Shown: piece by piece, positions 52,555 to 63,600 of the stretch
How the letters are laid out: every line of letters begins with the position of its first letter
Numbering within the stretch: position 1 is the stretch's first letter
Assembly: GCA_002633025.1 (NCBI GenBank)
Contig: NMRB01001599.1
Location: 12,291 to 76,290 of the forward strand
Direction: 5' to 3'
DNA length: 64,000 nt
Source: Notospermus geniculatus
Taxonomy: Eukaryota; Nemertea; Pilidiophora; Heteronemertea; Lineidae
Notes under the pieces: generated by a model
Told to the model about the DNA's origin: nothing
Databases searched by the model: none
What the model saw: the letters and a program-made list of their open reading frames with translations, nothing else
Made by a program: the position numbers and the translations under genes

Positions 52555-52768
52555 TGCCCACAGGTCGACATTGCGTACTGAAGCAACTCGCGGCAACTAG
52601 CTTTCAGGCGATGGAAGCAACTCGGAGTGACTGATCAGTTGCCGATTTTGTCGACCTGAGCGTTGCGTCTCCGAGCAACTGCCGGATGCATGAGCGTGCT
52701 GTTCGACGTATAACTGCCAGTTGCTCCGAGTTCCTCTCAATCGCTGAAATGTCGACCTGGTGGTTTTT
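52555..52768. mobile_element. Small MITE with CACAGGTCGACAT ends
   Basis: CCCACAGGTCGACATTG at the left, AATGTCGACCTGGTGG at the right; inner CAACTCG/CGAGTTG-like words. Confidence 0.6.
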
Positions 52769-52814
52769 TGATCTGCGACGGATCCGTCGAGTATCGCAGG
52801 CCGGAGTGGACACA

Positions 52815-53015
52815 ATTCATATTTAATGTCCACATTAATTTCGATTTTATGTCCGCATTAAATCAAGAATTTATATCCACACTAAATCAACCAATGGCAG
52901 CTGAGTTTTTAATGTGGATATAAAATCGCACTACTTATTTAATATCCATATAAATTCGTATTTTATGTCCCCATTAAATCACGAATTAATATCCACATAA
53001 AATCCACCAATCACG
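52815..53015. repeat. Degenerate repeats of TTTAATGTCCACATTAA
   Basis: Alternating ATGTCC(A/G/C)CATTAAATC and TTTATATCCACA words in both orientations, with ATCAACCAATGGCAG / ATCCACCAATCACGG repeated 118 bp apart. Confidence 0.6.
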
Positions 53016-53255
53016 GATAAGGACTTTTGGACGGATGTGAGTGTTATCGATCGCTTCCGTCCACAATTCCGTCGCTTCCGTCCAAAAATCCGTTTTTACT
53101 CGAGAGAATAACTAGCCTGTACCTACCGCCACCGTCCCGAGATTCGCGCGGCGAACCGAACTGGCCCGAGGAAGGTGGAGGTAGGCTATGTCGCTTTTAC
53201 ACGGGAAAAACCGAACCCTCCTGGATCCAGTCTCCATCCGGAACGCAGCCGCACC

Positions 53256-53268
53256 GTATATAAAGGGC
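53256..53268 (+). promoter_or_regulatory. TATA-box-like sequence
   Basis: CGTATATAAAGGG follows a GC-rich stretch. No gene was recognised downstream on this strand, so it is only a candidate. Confidence 0.2.
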
Positions 53269-53449
53269 TTGTCTCGTGAAGCCCCCCCCCCAAATAGGTG
53301 CTTAAAGAATGAAGCCTTAGTTTTAAGCACACATTGAAAAATCTACAGGCAGAGCACTAATGTATTCACACAGAACATAGTACATTTTACACTAGGCCTT
53401 TCTCAATTCAATACAGTGCCGCTTAATTTACTTCAAAATTGAAAAGATA

Positions 53450-53708
53450 CTTTAAAGATAATGTATCATGACTTCATTGTTTACGTTCAGTGTTTGGAAA
53501 CATGGATGTTTACATTATGTTATTTTGGACTTTTGGGACATGCCGACCCACCAAATTGAATACTTTCGGCATCAAAAGAATTTCTAGAGGGGCATGCCAC
53601 CAAAAATTACTCATAAGACAAAAAAGAAATGACATAAACAAACAAAATGTAAATAAACAATGATTTCCGTGGCCCGCGAAAATACCCGTGATACATTATC
53701 TTTAAGAA
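53450..53708. mobile_element. MITE with CTTTAAAGATAATGTATCA ends
   Basis: CTTTAAAGATAATGTATCATG and GTGATACATTATCTTTAAG; inner GTTTACATT / AATGTAAA(T) repeats. Confidence 0.75.
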
Positions 53709-54164
53709 AAGGGGGTGGTTATTTTAGTAAGCAAAATGCTTGAGGGAGAAATTGTTGTTTGACGGCAAGCAAACAATCGTAGTCATATGCAATCGTATAA
53801 AATATTGATGACCACCGGTCTGCATGGGTCAATGAAAATGAAATCCAGTTATAATCAATTAGAATTAATTAATTATGGAAACAGCCATGCAATAGATGGC
53901 ATCCTTCTACATGTACCGTTTTCGACTCACCGGCTTGCCCTCTACGCAAGGCATCGAGAGGAATGCGACATATTAAGAGTGACACACAAGGAGAATGTTC
54001 AGTCTGCTTGTCATGTAAGAACGAATTAACTGCTTCGCAAGTAAGTGCTGGACAATAATATGCTGATGGCAAGCACATACCGGTATCGTCTAATCAATAT
54101 GCATTAGGGCCGGGATATGCTTGCCAAGCAAGGACTATTTTAGCATTATATGGCAAGCTCTTGC

Positions 54165-54277
54165 CACTGGGAAATGGACTCGCTGTTTCTCTCGTGTGTC
54201 GCCCATTGTCAAGTCGCGGCTTATTCCATCAGTCTGTTGTAATGGCACACGGGCCACACTGAAAAACGTTACACCGG
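54165..54277. mobile_element. GGTGTAACG-type MITE, left-truncated copy 4
   Basis: GGACTCGCTGTTTCTCTCGTGTGTC through CACTGAAAAACGTTACACC matches the right part of 44124-44297. It lies just beyond the 3' end of the GPCR gene. Confidence 0.8.
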
Positions 54278-54334
54278 CGTTATGTAAGAAAACACGTCTG
54301 CTCGGATTGTCAACTGTACTGAGGTTTTATACAT

Positions 54335-55384
54335 CTATTGTGTCAAACCACGGAACATTCTAAATACCTCGCGCCGAAACTGTCTCCCACTTACGCAGTA
54401 GAGGATAAAGTTGATTGTGTTGTTTAGGTAAGCAAGAAGATTTGTTACTGCATGACAAAGGATTTTTTGTGTCGTTTGTTTCCAGGTTGGCATATCAGTG
54501 TAGGTAAAATATATGAAATAAACAGAGACAGGCGTTGTTAATAAGATGAAAACAAGACTAACAGTTGTCAACATGTACGTCATACTGGTCAACTGAGATG
54601 ACTGACCGTCTGATCGCCCTCCACTATTCTTGAGTTCTTTACGTTCTGTCTGTCTCCTCACGACTGTGAAAAGTATGGAGCAGTTACAGAACCCGATAAC
54701 AATGAATGGCAAACACGAATAGACCAACAGGTCAATCCAAGGCCACACCTTCCTCCAATAGTAATCGTACTCCGCCTTGTTAGTGCAATGAAAGTTACCA
54801 GTTTCAGAAAAATACAAGTGATGGGTGAAAAATATTTGTGAATTTAAGGCAAACAGAAATATGAAAAGAATGGCCACACTTAAGGAAACCGATCGCTTTG
54901 TACATATGGCTCTTGCCTTTAAAGGAAAAGAGACAGATATCCATCTTTCGACTGTCAAACATGCGACATTCCAACTGGCAAACTGCAGACAGAAGTATGT
55001 GGAGAAGGCATGAACTGGACAGGAAATGTACGACAGTTTTCGAAGGTCAATCTGAAACAAAAAGAAGACCGATTGACGAAAGAGTCCTGTCCAAAGCACG
55101 GCGGTGTCTATTAAAGCAAGTAAAATGAGTAAAATCCTCGTGGATGCTTTGCCAAACTTTCGTCTCAGCAAGACGAGTACAGTTAAGGTATTCAACACTG
55201 TCCCAAATATTAATAGAAACGGAGGTACCCATTTCCAGAGGAGTAAATGAAGTCGCCATTCCCAGAATCGATTTAGATATTCCTCCAGAGAGGTGTAATC
55301 ACTGTGAGTCGCCCTTTGGTCGAGTCCTGCCGGAACAGCCTCAGTGGTATTACTTGACGTCAATTCGTAAATACTCATTTTCAT
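54335..55384 (-). CDS. Rhodopsin-family (peptide-type) G-protein-coupled receptor, single exon
   Basis: 349 residues from ATG at 55384; no intron. The N-terminus has a glycosylation site (SSNTTE). Seven hydrophobic segments: TM1 with FGTVLNTLTVLVLL, TM2 LLILLALIDTAVL, TM3 starting at CPVHAFSTYF and ending ERW (for DRY), TM4, TM5 WIDLLVYSCLPFIVIGFC, TM6 SLVFILLTTPVSVYF, TM7 LAYLNNTINFILYCVSG (an N-x3-N form of NPxxY), then a basic helix 8 RQFRREVF. Cys in TM3 and one in the second extracellular loop (NFHCTNK) can form the usual bridge. It resembles FMRFamide/GPR139/TRH-type receptors; the ligand cannot be named. It signals at the plasma membrane. The start is supported by a second in-frame Met two codons later and no stronger upstream ATG. 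Confidence 0.9.
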   Translation of the reverse strand: MKMSIYELTSSNTTEAVPAGLDQRATHSDYTSLEEYLNRFWEWRLHLLLWKWVPPFLLIFGTVLNTLTVLVLLRRKFGKASTRILLILLALIDTAVLWTGLFRQSVFFLFQIDLRKLSYISCPVHAFSTYFCLQFASWNVACLTVERWISVSFPLKARAICTKRSVSLSVAILFIFLFALNSQIFFTHHLYFSETGNFHCTNKAEYDYYWRKVWPWIDLLVYSCLPFIVIGFCNCSILFTVVRRQTERKELKNSGGRSDGQSSQLTSMTYMLTTVSLVFILLTTPVSVYFIYFTYTDMPTWKQTTQKILCHAVTNLLAYLNNTINFILYCVSGRQFRREVFRMFRGLTQ

Positions 55385-56235
55385 GTTAATTGGATTAATT
55401 GATATCCAGATAATTTCCAGAGGTCTTCACCCATTTTGTGAACCCCACTCGGAAATAGAATCCGTCCTTTAATGACTGTTTTATGGGCTAAGCTGCAAAT
55501 ACTCGAAACGACGGCTTGAATACGCTTGAAAAATTATACATGTACAACAAAAATAAGTACTAAGAGATCTCGACAAATTCAATCGACTTTCTCTTCATTC
55601 ACGAAATTCCGTAGCATCAACCGGAGACAAGATAATACAACATGGCGTCGATACTTCTGAGGAGGACTGACGATGCCAAATTCACGAACAAGATGCTTCA
55701 AGAATTCTAGTTCTAAAAACTAAACTTGAAACTCTTTAAAGGGGTAATTATACCCGAACCGTGCACCTTTGTTGATCAAAACACTTGATAAGGAACGAAG
55801 AAAACAAAAGGAAATCGTCAATGCAGGTTGCACATTTAATCAGCCGAATAAGAAGAAAAGATGACTCGGAGAAGCATTTCTTTGGCCGTGCCGTTCGGCA
55901 AGACATCAAGGTTTCAGTACGTACAGTACAGGTGGAATAACTGGAAATCTGCTCGTATTTCATCAGATATTTCTTGACTCCCGTCGTACTTGTGATCCTG
56001 AATTTCAAAAGCCATCGGAACCACGGAACAAGAGTAATGTAACCGAAACTGCTAATGTGACGGTGTCATTGTTTTGGATCCTGCATTTAAAAAAACTGAT
56101 TTCTAAGGTTCAAAGGAAATCTGGAAAAAGGTGCAGTCATGATGTAGTCAGTGGCACTGTGCATTTTCACTTACCTCAACAACAACAAAGGTCATCTTTT
56201 TTTCCGTTGACCTGATTACAACTTCACTGTAAAAA
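55385..56235. other. 5' flank of the GPCR gene; no other gene seen
   Basis: No coding frame or clear repeat; presumably promoter and 5' UTR on minus. Confidence 0.4.
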
Positions 56236-56254
56236 CTAATAAAAAAATAATATA

Positions 56255-56560
56255 ATAAAAAAAGGAGTCGTCCTCCAAAAACCTCGCAAATTTTCGACCC
56301 CAACAGGGGTCTTCTTCAGGCCGGCACTTGGGCTACCAAGTGCCGGCCTGAAGAAGTGTCGAGCTACCAGAAGTGTAATGAGCTGTATCCCAACATTACA
56401 AGTAAATCTGAAATAAAGAAATCCTGTGCAAACAGGGGGTGTGGAAAGTAATAGTTGAATAGAAACAAAGCCCCACTGTTGAGTACTGGAGCTAACTGCA
56501 AAGAGAAGACCTGTAAAACAGAAACAGAGTATGATTCGTACACGTGTGATCATGGCTAAA
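56255..56560 (-). mobile_element. Hammerhead-like element, copy 4, with 230-bp upstream part
   Basis: On minus: TGATTCGTAC-type start, CCAGTACTCAACAGTGGGGC, CACACCCCCTGTTTGCACAGG, ATTACACTTCTGGTAGCTCG, then core 56319-56292: CTGAAGA, helix II GACCCC/GGGGTC, GAAA, ATTTGCGA. The 5' core strand is duplicated as an exact 21-bp inverted repeat with a 4-base loop (56311-56356). Shares about 230 bp with 59390-59615. Confidence 0.6.
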
Positions 56561-56915
56561 CCGAAACATATGCATGGGTGATAGTGCGGATTGAATGTAA
56601 AAAAAAAACAAATCCCACCGGCCAATGTAGTTCATAAACACGAAGCGCATTGAGCTTCCCTTCTATTGTTTGCGAAATCATACATGTAACGAGCAGCCCG
56701 CGCGTTGTGAGCGCTTATGGCAAGCGTATTGTCCAGTTAGTAAAAAACCTATATTTTTGCAATAAAACCTACTATTATGCTTAAAAGGTTTTTTGACAAA
56801 AACTAAATTTTTCTCCTAAAAAAACTACTTTTTGTCATAAAACTTAGAAAAACTAGAAATTTAGAAAAACTTAGAAATTATTAATTTTACAATAGTACTT
56901 TTGTAGTAATTTTAC
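56561..56915. other. No gene seen
   Basis: A-rich sequence with AAACTTAGAAA repeats near 56840-56875. Confidence 0.4.
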
Positions 56916-56917
56916 AG

Positions 56918-57160
56918 AAATTGCCCGCAGCAGAGTCCCCGGCATTTTCTGTAAATTTACATATGGTATGATTCATATTTTCCTGTATTGGTTGGACTCC
57001 ATTGGACATCCCATTATGATGCCTTCTGAGAGCAGTACGAAAATATAATTCGGTCAGCCTCCAGTCAAGTCTCTGTTAACATGGTTAACATTTATTTAAG
57101 TCTGTAATTTTACAGATCCAGTCCTGGGGACTCTGCTGCACAGATTTTCTGTAAAATCCT
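56918..57160. mobile_element. MITE with inverted TTTACAGAAA..GCAGCAGAGTCCCC
   Basis: TTTACAGAAATTGCCCGCAGCAGAGTCCCCGG at 56918-56950 is inverted as CCTGGGGACTCTGCTGCACAGATTTTCTGTAAA at 57123-57155. Confidence 0.7.
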
Positions 57161-57719
57161 CTGTTATTTCTAACAGTGCACACGAGTGGAATCAGTGGAA
57201 ATGTAGTGATCATATAGAATTTCAACAGAATTCTTGATTGTTTTGCGATTGGCGAAATCGTGCAGAATATCCTTCAAGCAGTTCCATTACTTTTCGACGG
57301 ACAAGGGAGCTTTGGTTAGTGCTCAAGTATAATAAGATATATTTACCGAAAACTGCCCCTTAACTAACCATAGGCCGAAAATCATTAAACGACAGAATTG
57401 ACCAAGTATAAATATGTTCCTTCATCACTTATTGGCGAAATGACTAATCAGCTGGGTCGACATGTCAGCCTCTGTTGAGGCAGCGATAACTTGATGATGT
57501 TATCCCATCAATTCATATGTAATCAGGATGTTTACTGAGCACAGCTTAAATGCTAAAAGCGGCGTATTTGTGCAGTATCGACCGACCAGGTCCGGCCCTT
57601 AAGGTCTGTTTGACTACTTGAAGTGGTTATATCGAACTCTATGACCGTGTGAAAACGATGAATTTACTCTACAACCCATCTTGACATTCGGAACTTCCGA
57701 AGGCAACTGCTCGGCAATT

Positions 57720-58060
57720 TCCGTAGACACTCGCATTTCCCCTCGGACACAATTCCAAGGCAGCCATATTGAACGCGCAATGATTTCAATGCGTTCCTGG
57801 TGGTTTGGATGCGGTTCGCCTCACACCTGCGCATGAACAAAATAGGGCACACAAAAACGTTGCGTTTTTGATCAATAATTGGCAGATTGGGTGAGATAAC
57901 GGTAAGTTTATATATAATATTATATAATATGGCTCAAATAATCCAGCAAATAAGGTTGAACATCTTAATAGGCCAAAATTCGGCCAAAATAGTTCCACGC
58001 TCGATCACGTGGCTGCCTTGGACTTGTGTCCGAGGTGAATTTCGCCCCCAGTGGACAGAT
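57720..58060. mobile_element. MITE with inverted TCGGACACAA..CCAAGGCAGCCA
   Basis: CGCATTTCCCCTCGGACACAATTCCAAGGCAGCCATAT (57731-57770) is inverted at 58007-58048. Short ORFs across it are not coding. Confidence 0.65.
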
Positions 58061-59000
58061 AAGCAGTTCGCCTCAGGTCGTTCCGAATGCCATCTTGACT
58101 GCCAAGGGTTTGGGACATCGCTCCGCCCTCCGACTACGCTCACACACAAACCCTTGACGAACTTCGCTGTGGTGAGCTGTTTTCAACCGGATGTTCCTGT
58201 TTGTGGATTGACTCCCGCTTAGGTTTATGATAATCGTTTTTCTTCATGGATCGTTAACATCTGCAATAAATCTGAAAATTTATAAATACCACGCCGGTCT
58301 TTCTGTACACCTACCTTCTCTGTTTTAGAAAATTTCATTATTTTTGTTCAACAGCATAGTTCATGCGAATAGTGGGTAAATCGCAGTTGATAAAATGGCT
58401 GGACAATTTGTGACCATCCTCGTTCCTAATACTTTCCAACCACAAAATACACAGCGGTTGGTTTAACTGGCTTGTTGCCAACCTGGCAGCGAGGTTGGCT
58501 AACAAGTGTCCTGATCATGCTGATTGGTGCACGAGGTGCGAGGGAAACACAAATCACGGCGAAGTTCTCCATGGGTTTGTGCGTATGAAGTATGAGGTAG
58601 TACAGACACTACACTCGTCCCTAGTGCCCTCGAGCTTAATACTAGTTATACGCTGTCAACCACTGGCATAGTCTCGTGCCACCAGACTCTTGCAATTTCC
58701 AATAAATTTCCAATTTTAGAGTCTGGTCCGTATGGTTACTTTGACTTGTAATGTTGTAAAACCATCATGGCGGACAATCTACGCGATGACTGATGACGTA
58801 GAACACAACTACACTGCACGGCATGCATGCATGCATAATACATTGGTAGTGACTAGCCAATCAGCGAAGCTCCCCTTATTTTGAATTTTCGGAATAAGAA
58901 AATTCAATGAGAATTGCGTTCCGTGCCAGACCCTGGGTCTGGCGACCTCGGAGTATGACCGAGGGGCTGGTTGCGCGAGACTACCACTGGCACAGATCGG
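58061..59000. other. No gene seen
   Basis: Short palindrome GCCAGACCCTGGGTCTGGC (58924-58942) and a repeated GACTACCACTGGCA / CAACCACTGGCATAG. No coding support. Confidence 0.4.
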
Positions 59001-59004
59001 GCCT

Positions 59005-59178
59005 AATCATGTTTCTGAACGCTAGATGGCGCAAACTGTCATCACCCGATCAGCGACCAGTATTTCACGCAACTAGGGGGAAACATAAAGCATTTTCTTA
59101 TTGGCTGATCGCTCATTGGCTGGTTGATCGAGCGCGTTCGTCAACAACTGTTAGTGACATCTAGTGTTCAGAAATGGA
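59005..59178. mobile_element. ~174-bp foldback MITE
   Basis: GTTTCTGAACGCTAGATGGCGCAAACTGT at the left and AACTGTTAGTGACATCTAGTGTTCAGAAATGG inverted at the right, with inner GATCAGCGA / TGATCGAGCG. Confidence 0.7.
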
Positions 59179-59389
59179 CTTTGGCACCAAGTGTTTCAGT
59201 GGTTGAGGGTGACAGCTTCGAGCGGAGGCCGATACCACTGAATTATTGAGTGTGTACAGACACATGGTAGGCCATGATGTCTACAACCAAACATTGCAGT
59301 TTTGAATGAAAGTTTGTCATCAACGTATTTCAATACGAATCTACCTTTTTCCTTAAGGGAATGAAAAACAGGAAGTTAACTTCCAGAAT

Positions 59390-59615
59390 CTTGCAAATTT
59401 TCGACCCATCTTCAGGCTGGCACTTTCAAGTCGAGCTACCAGAAGTGTAATGAGCTGGATCCCAACATTACAAGTAAATCTGAAATTAAGAAACCCTGTG
59501 CAAACAGGAGGTGTGGAAAGTAATAATTGAATAGAAACAAAGCTCCATTGTTGAGTGCTGGAGCTAATTGAAGACCTGTAAAACAGAAACAGAGTATGAT
59601 TAGTACACGTGTGAT
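59390..59615 (-). mobile_element. Hammerhead-like element, copy 5 (helix II half deleted)
   Basis: On minus, 230 bp matching copy 4, then GTGCCAGC, CTGAAGA (59415-59409), TGGGTCGAAA and ATTTGCAAGATTCTGGAAG. The left strand of helix II is gone, so the core is broken, but the region after GAAA forms the best helix III of the set (AATTT with AGATT). Confidence 0.55.
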
Positions 59616-60265
59616 TTGGAAAAGAGTCATATAAATTATGGCTTGTGTAATTAGTGAGTAAACGTATGGAGAAAGAGACAAAAGAGGCAATAGAGCTGCA
59701 AACTGCACACTCCAAAAACAGGCTGGAGCGTACAGAACATTTTAATCAGCTGGCTGGGCATGTCAATATCTATCCGATAGGAGTGATTTGATAATGTTAT
59801 GATATTTGGATATGCCGTTTGTTGAGGACGATGGTGATCAACAAGTGTTTAAAGGTCCACTTTACAAAATGCCAATCTTAACGAGAGTGGGCTGAGCGTG
59901 AACATCGTTTGTGAGTGACCATAGACGCTTAGGCATGTTAGGTACGTCATACTTCCACCCCGAACTTCATCACATGGATATACATGTTAAGTCGCCCAGA
60001 TTACATTTTACTTCACCCGATTGTTTTAAATTATTGTTGTCGTTTGTTTTGGCGTATTTATTTTGACAATAAAGAATGTTTAACCAGGTGGTTATTAGAA
60101 GTGACAGGTCATCGATCTATTTCAAATGTCCCACGCCTATTTAATCTGTTGTATGATCATTTTAATCGTCCATTTTACGATTTCGTAAATTGGCGTTGAC
60201 GTGTTGTCAGAGAAATCAATTTGCCGAAAATTGAGGAGGGTTCAACACACGAGATAGACTCGGCA
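59616..60265. other. 5' flank of the beta-lactamase-like gene
   Basis: No coding frame. Presumed promoter and 5' UTR; no clear TATA box near the start. Confidence 0.35.
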
Positions 60266-60603
60266 ATGGAATTTCAGCTTGTTTTCAGCACGGCCTGGCG
60301 TGCCTGGGCCGTCTTGTTCTTCTTGGCTATCGCCTTCCACTCTCTGAAAGGAGAACGCTTCCCGCGATCAGTCGAGGATGACATCGATAGCTTCGTTAAG
60401 GACTTCATGAAGTGCAACAACGCCGTTGTCCCAGGGTTGACCCTCGCCGTCGTACATGGCCAAAAAAGCATGTTGCGAGGCTACGGTGTGACAGAACCCC
60501 GAACCAACAACAAAGTGGACCACAAAACACTTTTCTGCATCGGTAGCGTCTCGAAGAGCTTCACTGCAGTTGTTGTAGGAAAAGCGTTGCAAGACAGCAA
60601 AAG
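60266..60603 (+). CDS. Beta-lactamase-like exon 1: signal peptide and SxxK motif
   Basis: 338 nt, ending AGCAAAAG|GTAAAC in phase 2. ATG at 60266 is chosen because the hydrophobic leader follows directly. Confidence 0.85.
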
Positions 60604-63600
60604 GTAAACTGATTCAAATTTTCCAACTTTCTGTGTTTTTGTTCTCATAAATTAAGTGCGTTGCTTATATGTTAAGTTTGTGGAGGAATGCCCACTACAG
60701 ATTATTGTTTTTACGAATGATAAGGCGACACTTATTTTATTCATTGGTTTACGGATCCGCCGCACTTGTTTTTTTTCAAATTTGGAAAATAAAAATAATT
60801 GAAAAATGGCATTATTTTTTGCCGCCGCCCACAAACTGATTACCCAATCAATAAAAATAAAAAATAAGAAACAACGCTATTATTTTACGGCCGACATGCT
60901 GGACGACCTTGCCTGACGAAAATAATTCACAGCGGTTGTAACATTCATTCCCATTCCCATACATTGAGTGTCATGAAGTGCCCCAAAGTACATTTTTATC
61001 ATTTTTATAGCCACCTGTCACATGTTCTGACGAATCTAATAAAAATAATCAAATAATTACAATTATTTTTATTTTTATTTTCCGCCCTCCTGCCAGGGGT
61101 TTCCAGAGAAAAAATCCGTAAACCAACAAATAAAATAAGTGTGGCCTAAACGATGACGAATTCGTGCGATTTGTACAAATCCGAAGTCGTTCGTTCCTCC
61201 AATGCAAGGCTTTGGTCTCGTTCCTGTTCCTACGCTGCCATGCAAGTGCGTGATCATGTTGAGTGGATGAAGAGCAGCGAGGTGAAAGGAACCCTGCTGT
61301 GGGAAGATGTCCGCACATGGATTATAAATGCGCTCTTACTTCCTGCGAAACGTTTGAGTCCCTTGCAAACGAGGCAACTTCTCTTCTGACCTTGATCTTT
61401 CTAACAATGGGAAGCGCCAAGTGGTCACGTGAGACTGATAGAGCAGACGTGACACCTATAGAGGCTCATTGTTCGAGAGATGCGGTTCGCCAAGCACGGC
61501 CAATCACACCTTGAATCGTCATGAATAATAGGTGGCGTCGGTGTACTATCAGTTCAAACCCACGTGTATATTCTCGCGTGGTCTGCGTGATCGGGGTTCC
61601 CTATTTAGTGATGAGCAAGAAAAATGTCCCGTGCGCGTATGTTTTCAGGAGCTTATTGCCTCCTGCAAGCAAATTTTTGCTCCGATCAAACATGATTAGT
61701 TTTCAATGCTCATTGCTCGTAATAAGCAAGAGCTTGATAGCCTAGTGGTTATCACGTCCGCTTAGCAAGCGGCAGGTCCCGGGTTCGAATCCAGCCCGGG
61801 TCATATGGGATTTAATTCCCGGCTCTTCATCAGTCCGTCGCATGGGACAGTAAGCCGTGGTGCCTTGTACCTTGTGTCTTTGCAAGGGCAAGTAAAAGAC
61901 CCCATCCAAGTGAGGAACATGAGTAGCTTCTGATGGCCTCCTCCGTACTTACCAGGGCCAATAATGCTATAGCGACGGCCCTGACGGATGTACAATACAA
62001 TAAGCCAGATTGCCGTTTGCTTTTCACTGGCAATAATTCTTGTTTGTTGGTTACCACTTAAGGCCGTCGTAAACGGTACTTTTTTTCCTACGAAATATTT
62101 CGCACGGTTTCTCACCCAATTTTTCGGAAGGAAATATTTCGCATCCCCCTGTAGATGATCCCATTTATTTCCTGGGAAATATTACGTTGCAGCGTAAATG
62201 TTATGTGTGACGAAAAATATGACCCCCACGGGGTCATATTTTTTGTAGGATTGACCTATTACATGCGGACAAAGGGGCACATAGCGTCAGTTGGACAATA
62301 ATCTGCTACCACGCCGTACACGATAGGAATTATTTCCTATAGCATTTTATTGTACAAGAAAAAATAGAACAGAACCTACCTGTGGATTTTTTCCTATACG
62401 ACAAAAATGGGACGATGTTTCCCGTCATACACGGAAAAATAAATTCCTACAAAATATTTCGTAGGAAAAAAATTGTATCCTGTACGGCGGCCTTTAGGAG
62501 CACGGTATTGGATCTCAAATGCATTACAAAATGTACGTAGTAAATCGGGTCAGTTCGCCGACAACGTAGTTATTAGTAGTCCCTGGGTTGGAGGGTGGCG
62601 CGATGGCACCGGCTGTCGAGAAAAAGTGGCAATACCGTGGTCCTTTAAAAATTGCTGGCAAGAACAAGAAAAGTTCTCTCATGTGTTGCCTGCTTGTGTC
62701 ATCAGAAAACAACTTTTCCCTTATTTCGTACAACTGTTCTCTGCCATCTGATTGTAACAGGTGGAACTGGGATACGCCCGTCAGTGAGATCATAGGGGAT
62801 GGATTCAAACTTAGCGATGAGTACCGAACCAAGTACATAACCGTTCGGGACATTCTGGGGCACAGGACAGGTGTCCCTGATTACGAGGGCGGCTATACCA
62901 CAGGGTACAAAGTGGACAGGGAAACTCTTTCATGGTAAGTACGTCACCACGCAGCACAAGGTGAGTGCGGAGAACCGTACAGTGGATGCTGCTTTGCCGA
63001 TGATAGTCGCCCAGTTTGGCTACTCTTCATTCCACATCCGATTGGCGCGCGGTTGATGGCTGCTATCTCAGCGACGGCTGGGTCAAATTTCACATACCAT
63101 ACATCAATTGATTTGTCATTTGCCGGTACAGGCATCATCACTGTCATTTTGCCTAAAAACTTGGCATAAAATAGTTCTTTCACAAATCACATTTCGTGTT
63201 TACGACCGAATTGGCGGCCACTTTGAAATGACGCAATGCATTGCGCATGTGTAAACTGCACTGAACATTGTGGCGAAATGAATTGGGTTTCAGAAGGGGA
63301 TCCGAAAAAGGAAGCAGCAGAAACATACCGACAGGAAAGACAAGTCAGTTGATGGATAGCATGTCAAATTTGACCCAGCCGTTGCGGAGATATTGGCCGA
63401 AAACCTGGCGCCAATCTGATGTGGAATAAAGAGTAGGCGCACATGAACGGCAAATCTTCATGCCATAGGTGTGTTTTTAAATTTCACTGGTACAATGCTG
63501 TCCGACTCGTCATTCAGCCACTAGCCAGGTCAGTCGACTTTCACCCCTACTGTACTGAGATTTGCCGTCCTTGCGCGCGTATAGCCTATAGAAGCGCGAC

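Noticed and set aside
53256-53268. TATA box as evidence of a plus-strand gene
   Set aside because: No coding exon or splice site follows within 1 kb; kept only as a weak candidate.
59353-59715. ORFs shared by 56.3 and 59.4 kb (STQQWSFVSIQ..)
   Set aside because: The two copies are a dispersed repeat with a hammerhead-like core; the frame has no recognisable domain and differs between copies.
61733-61804. Functional tRNA-Ala(AGC) gene
   Set aside because: The anticodon-like loop and boxes A and B are present, but the acceptor stem does not pair and a SINE body follows.
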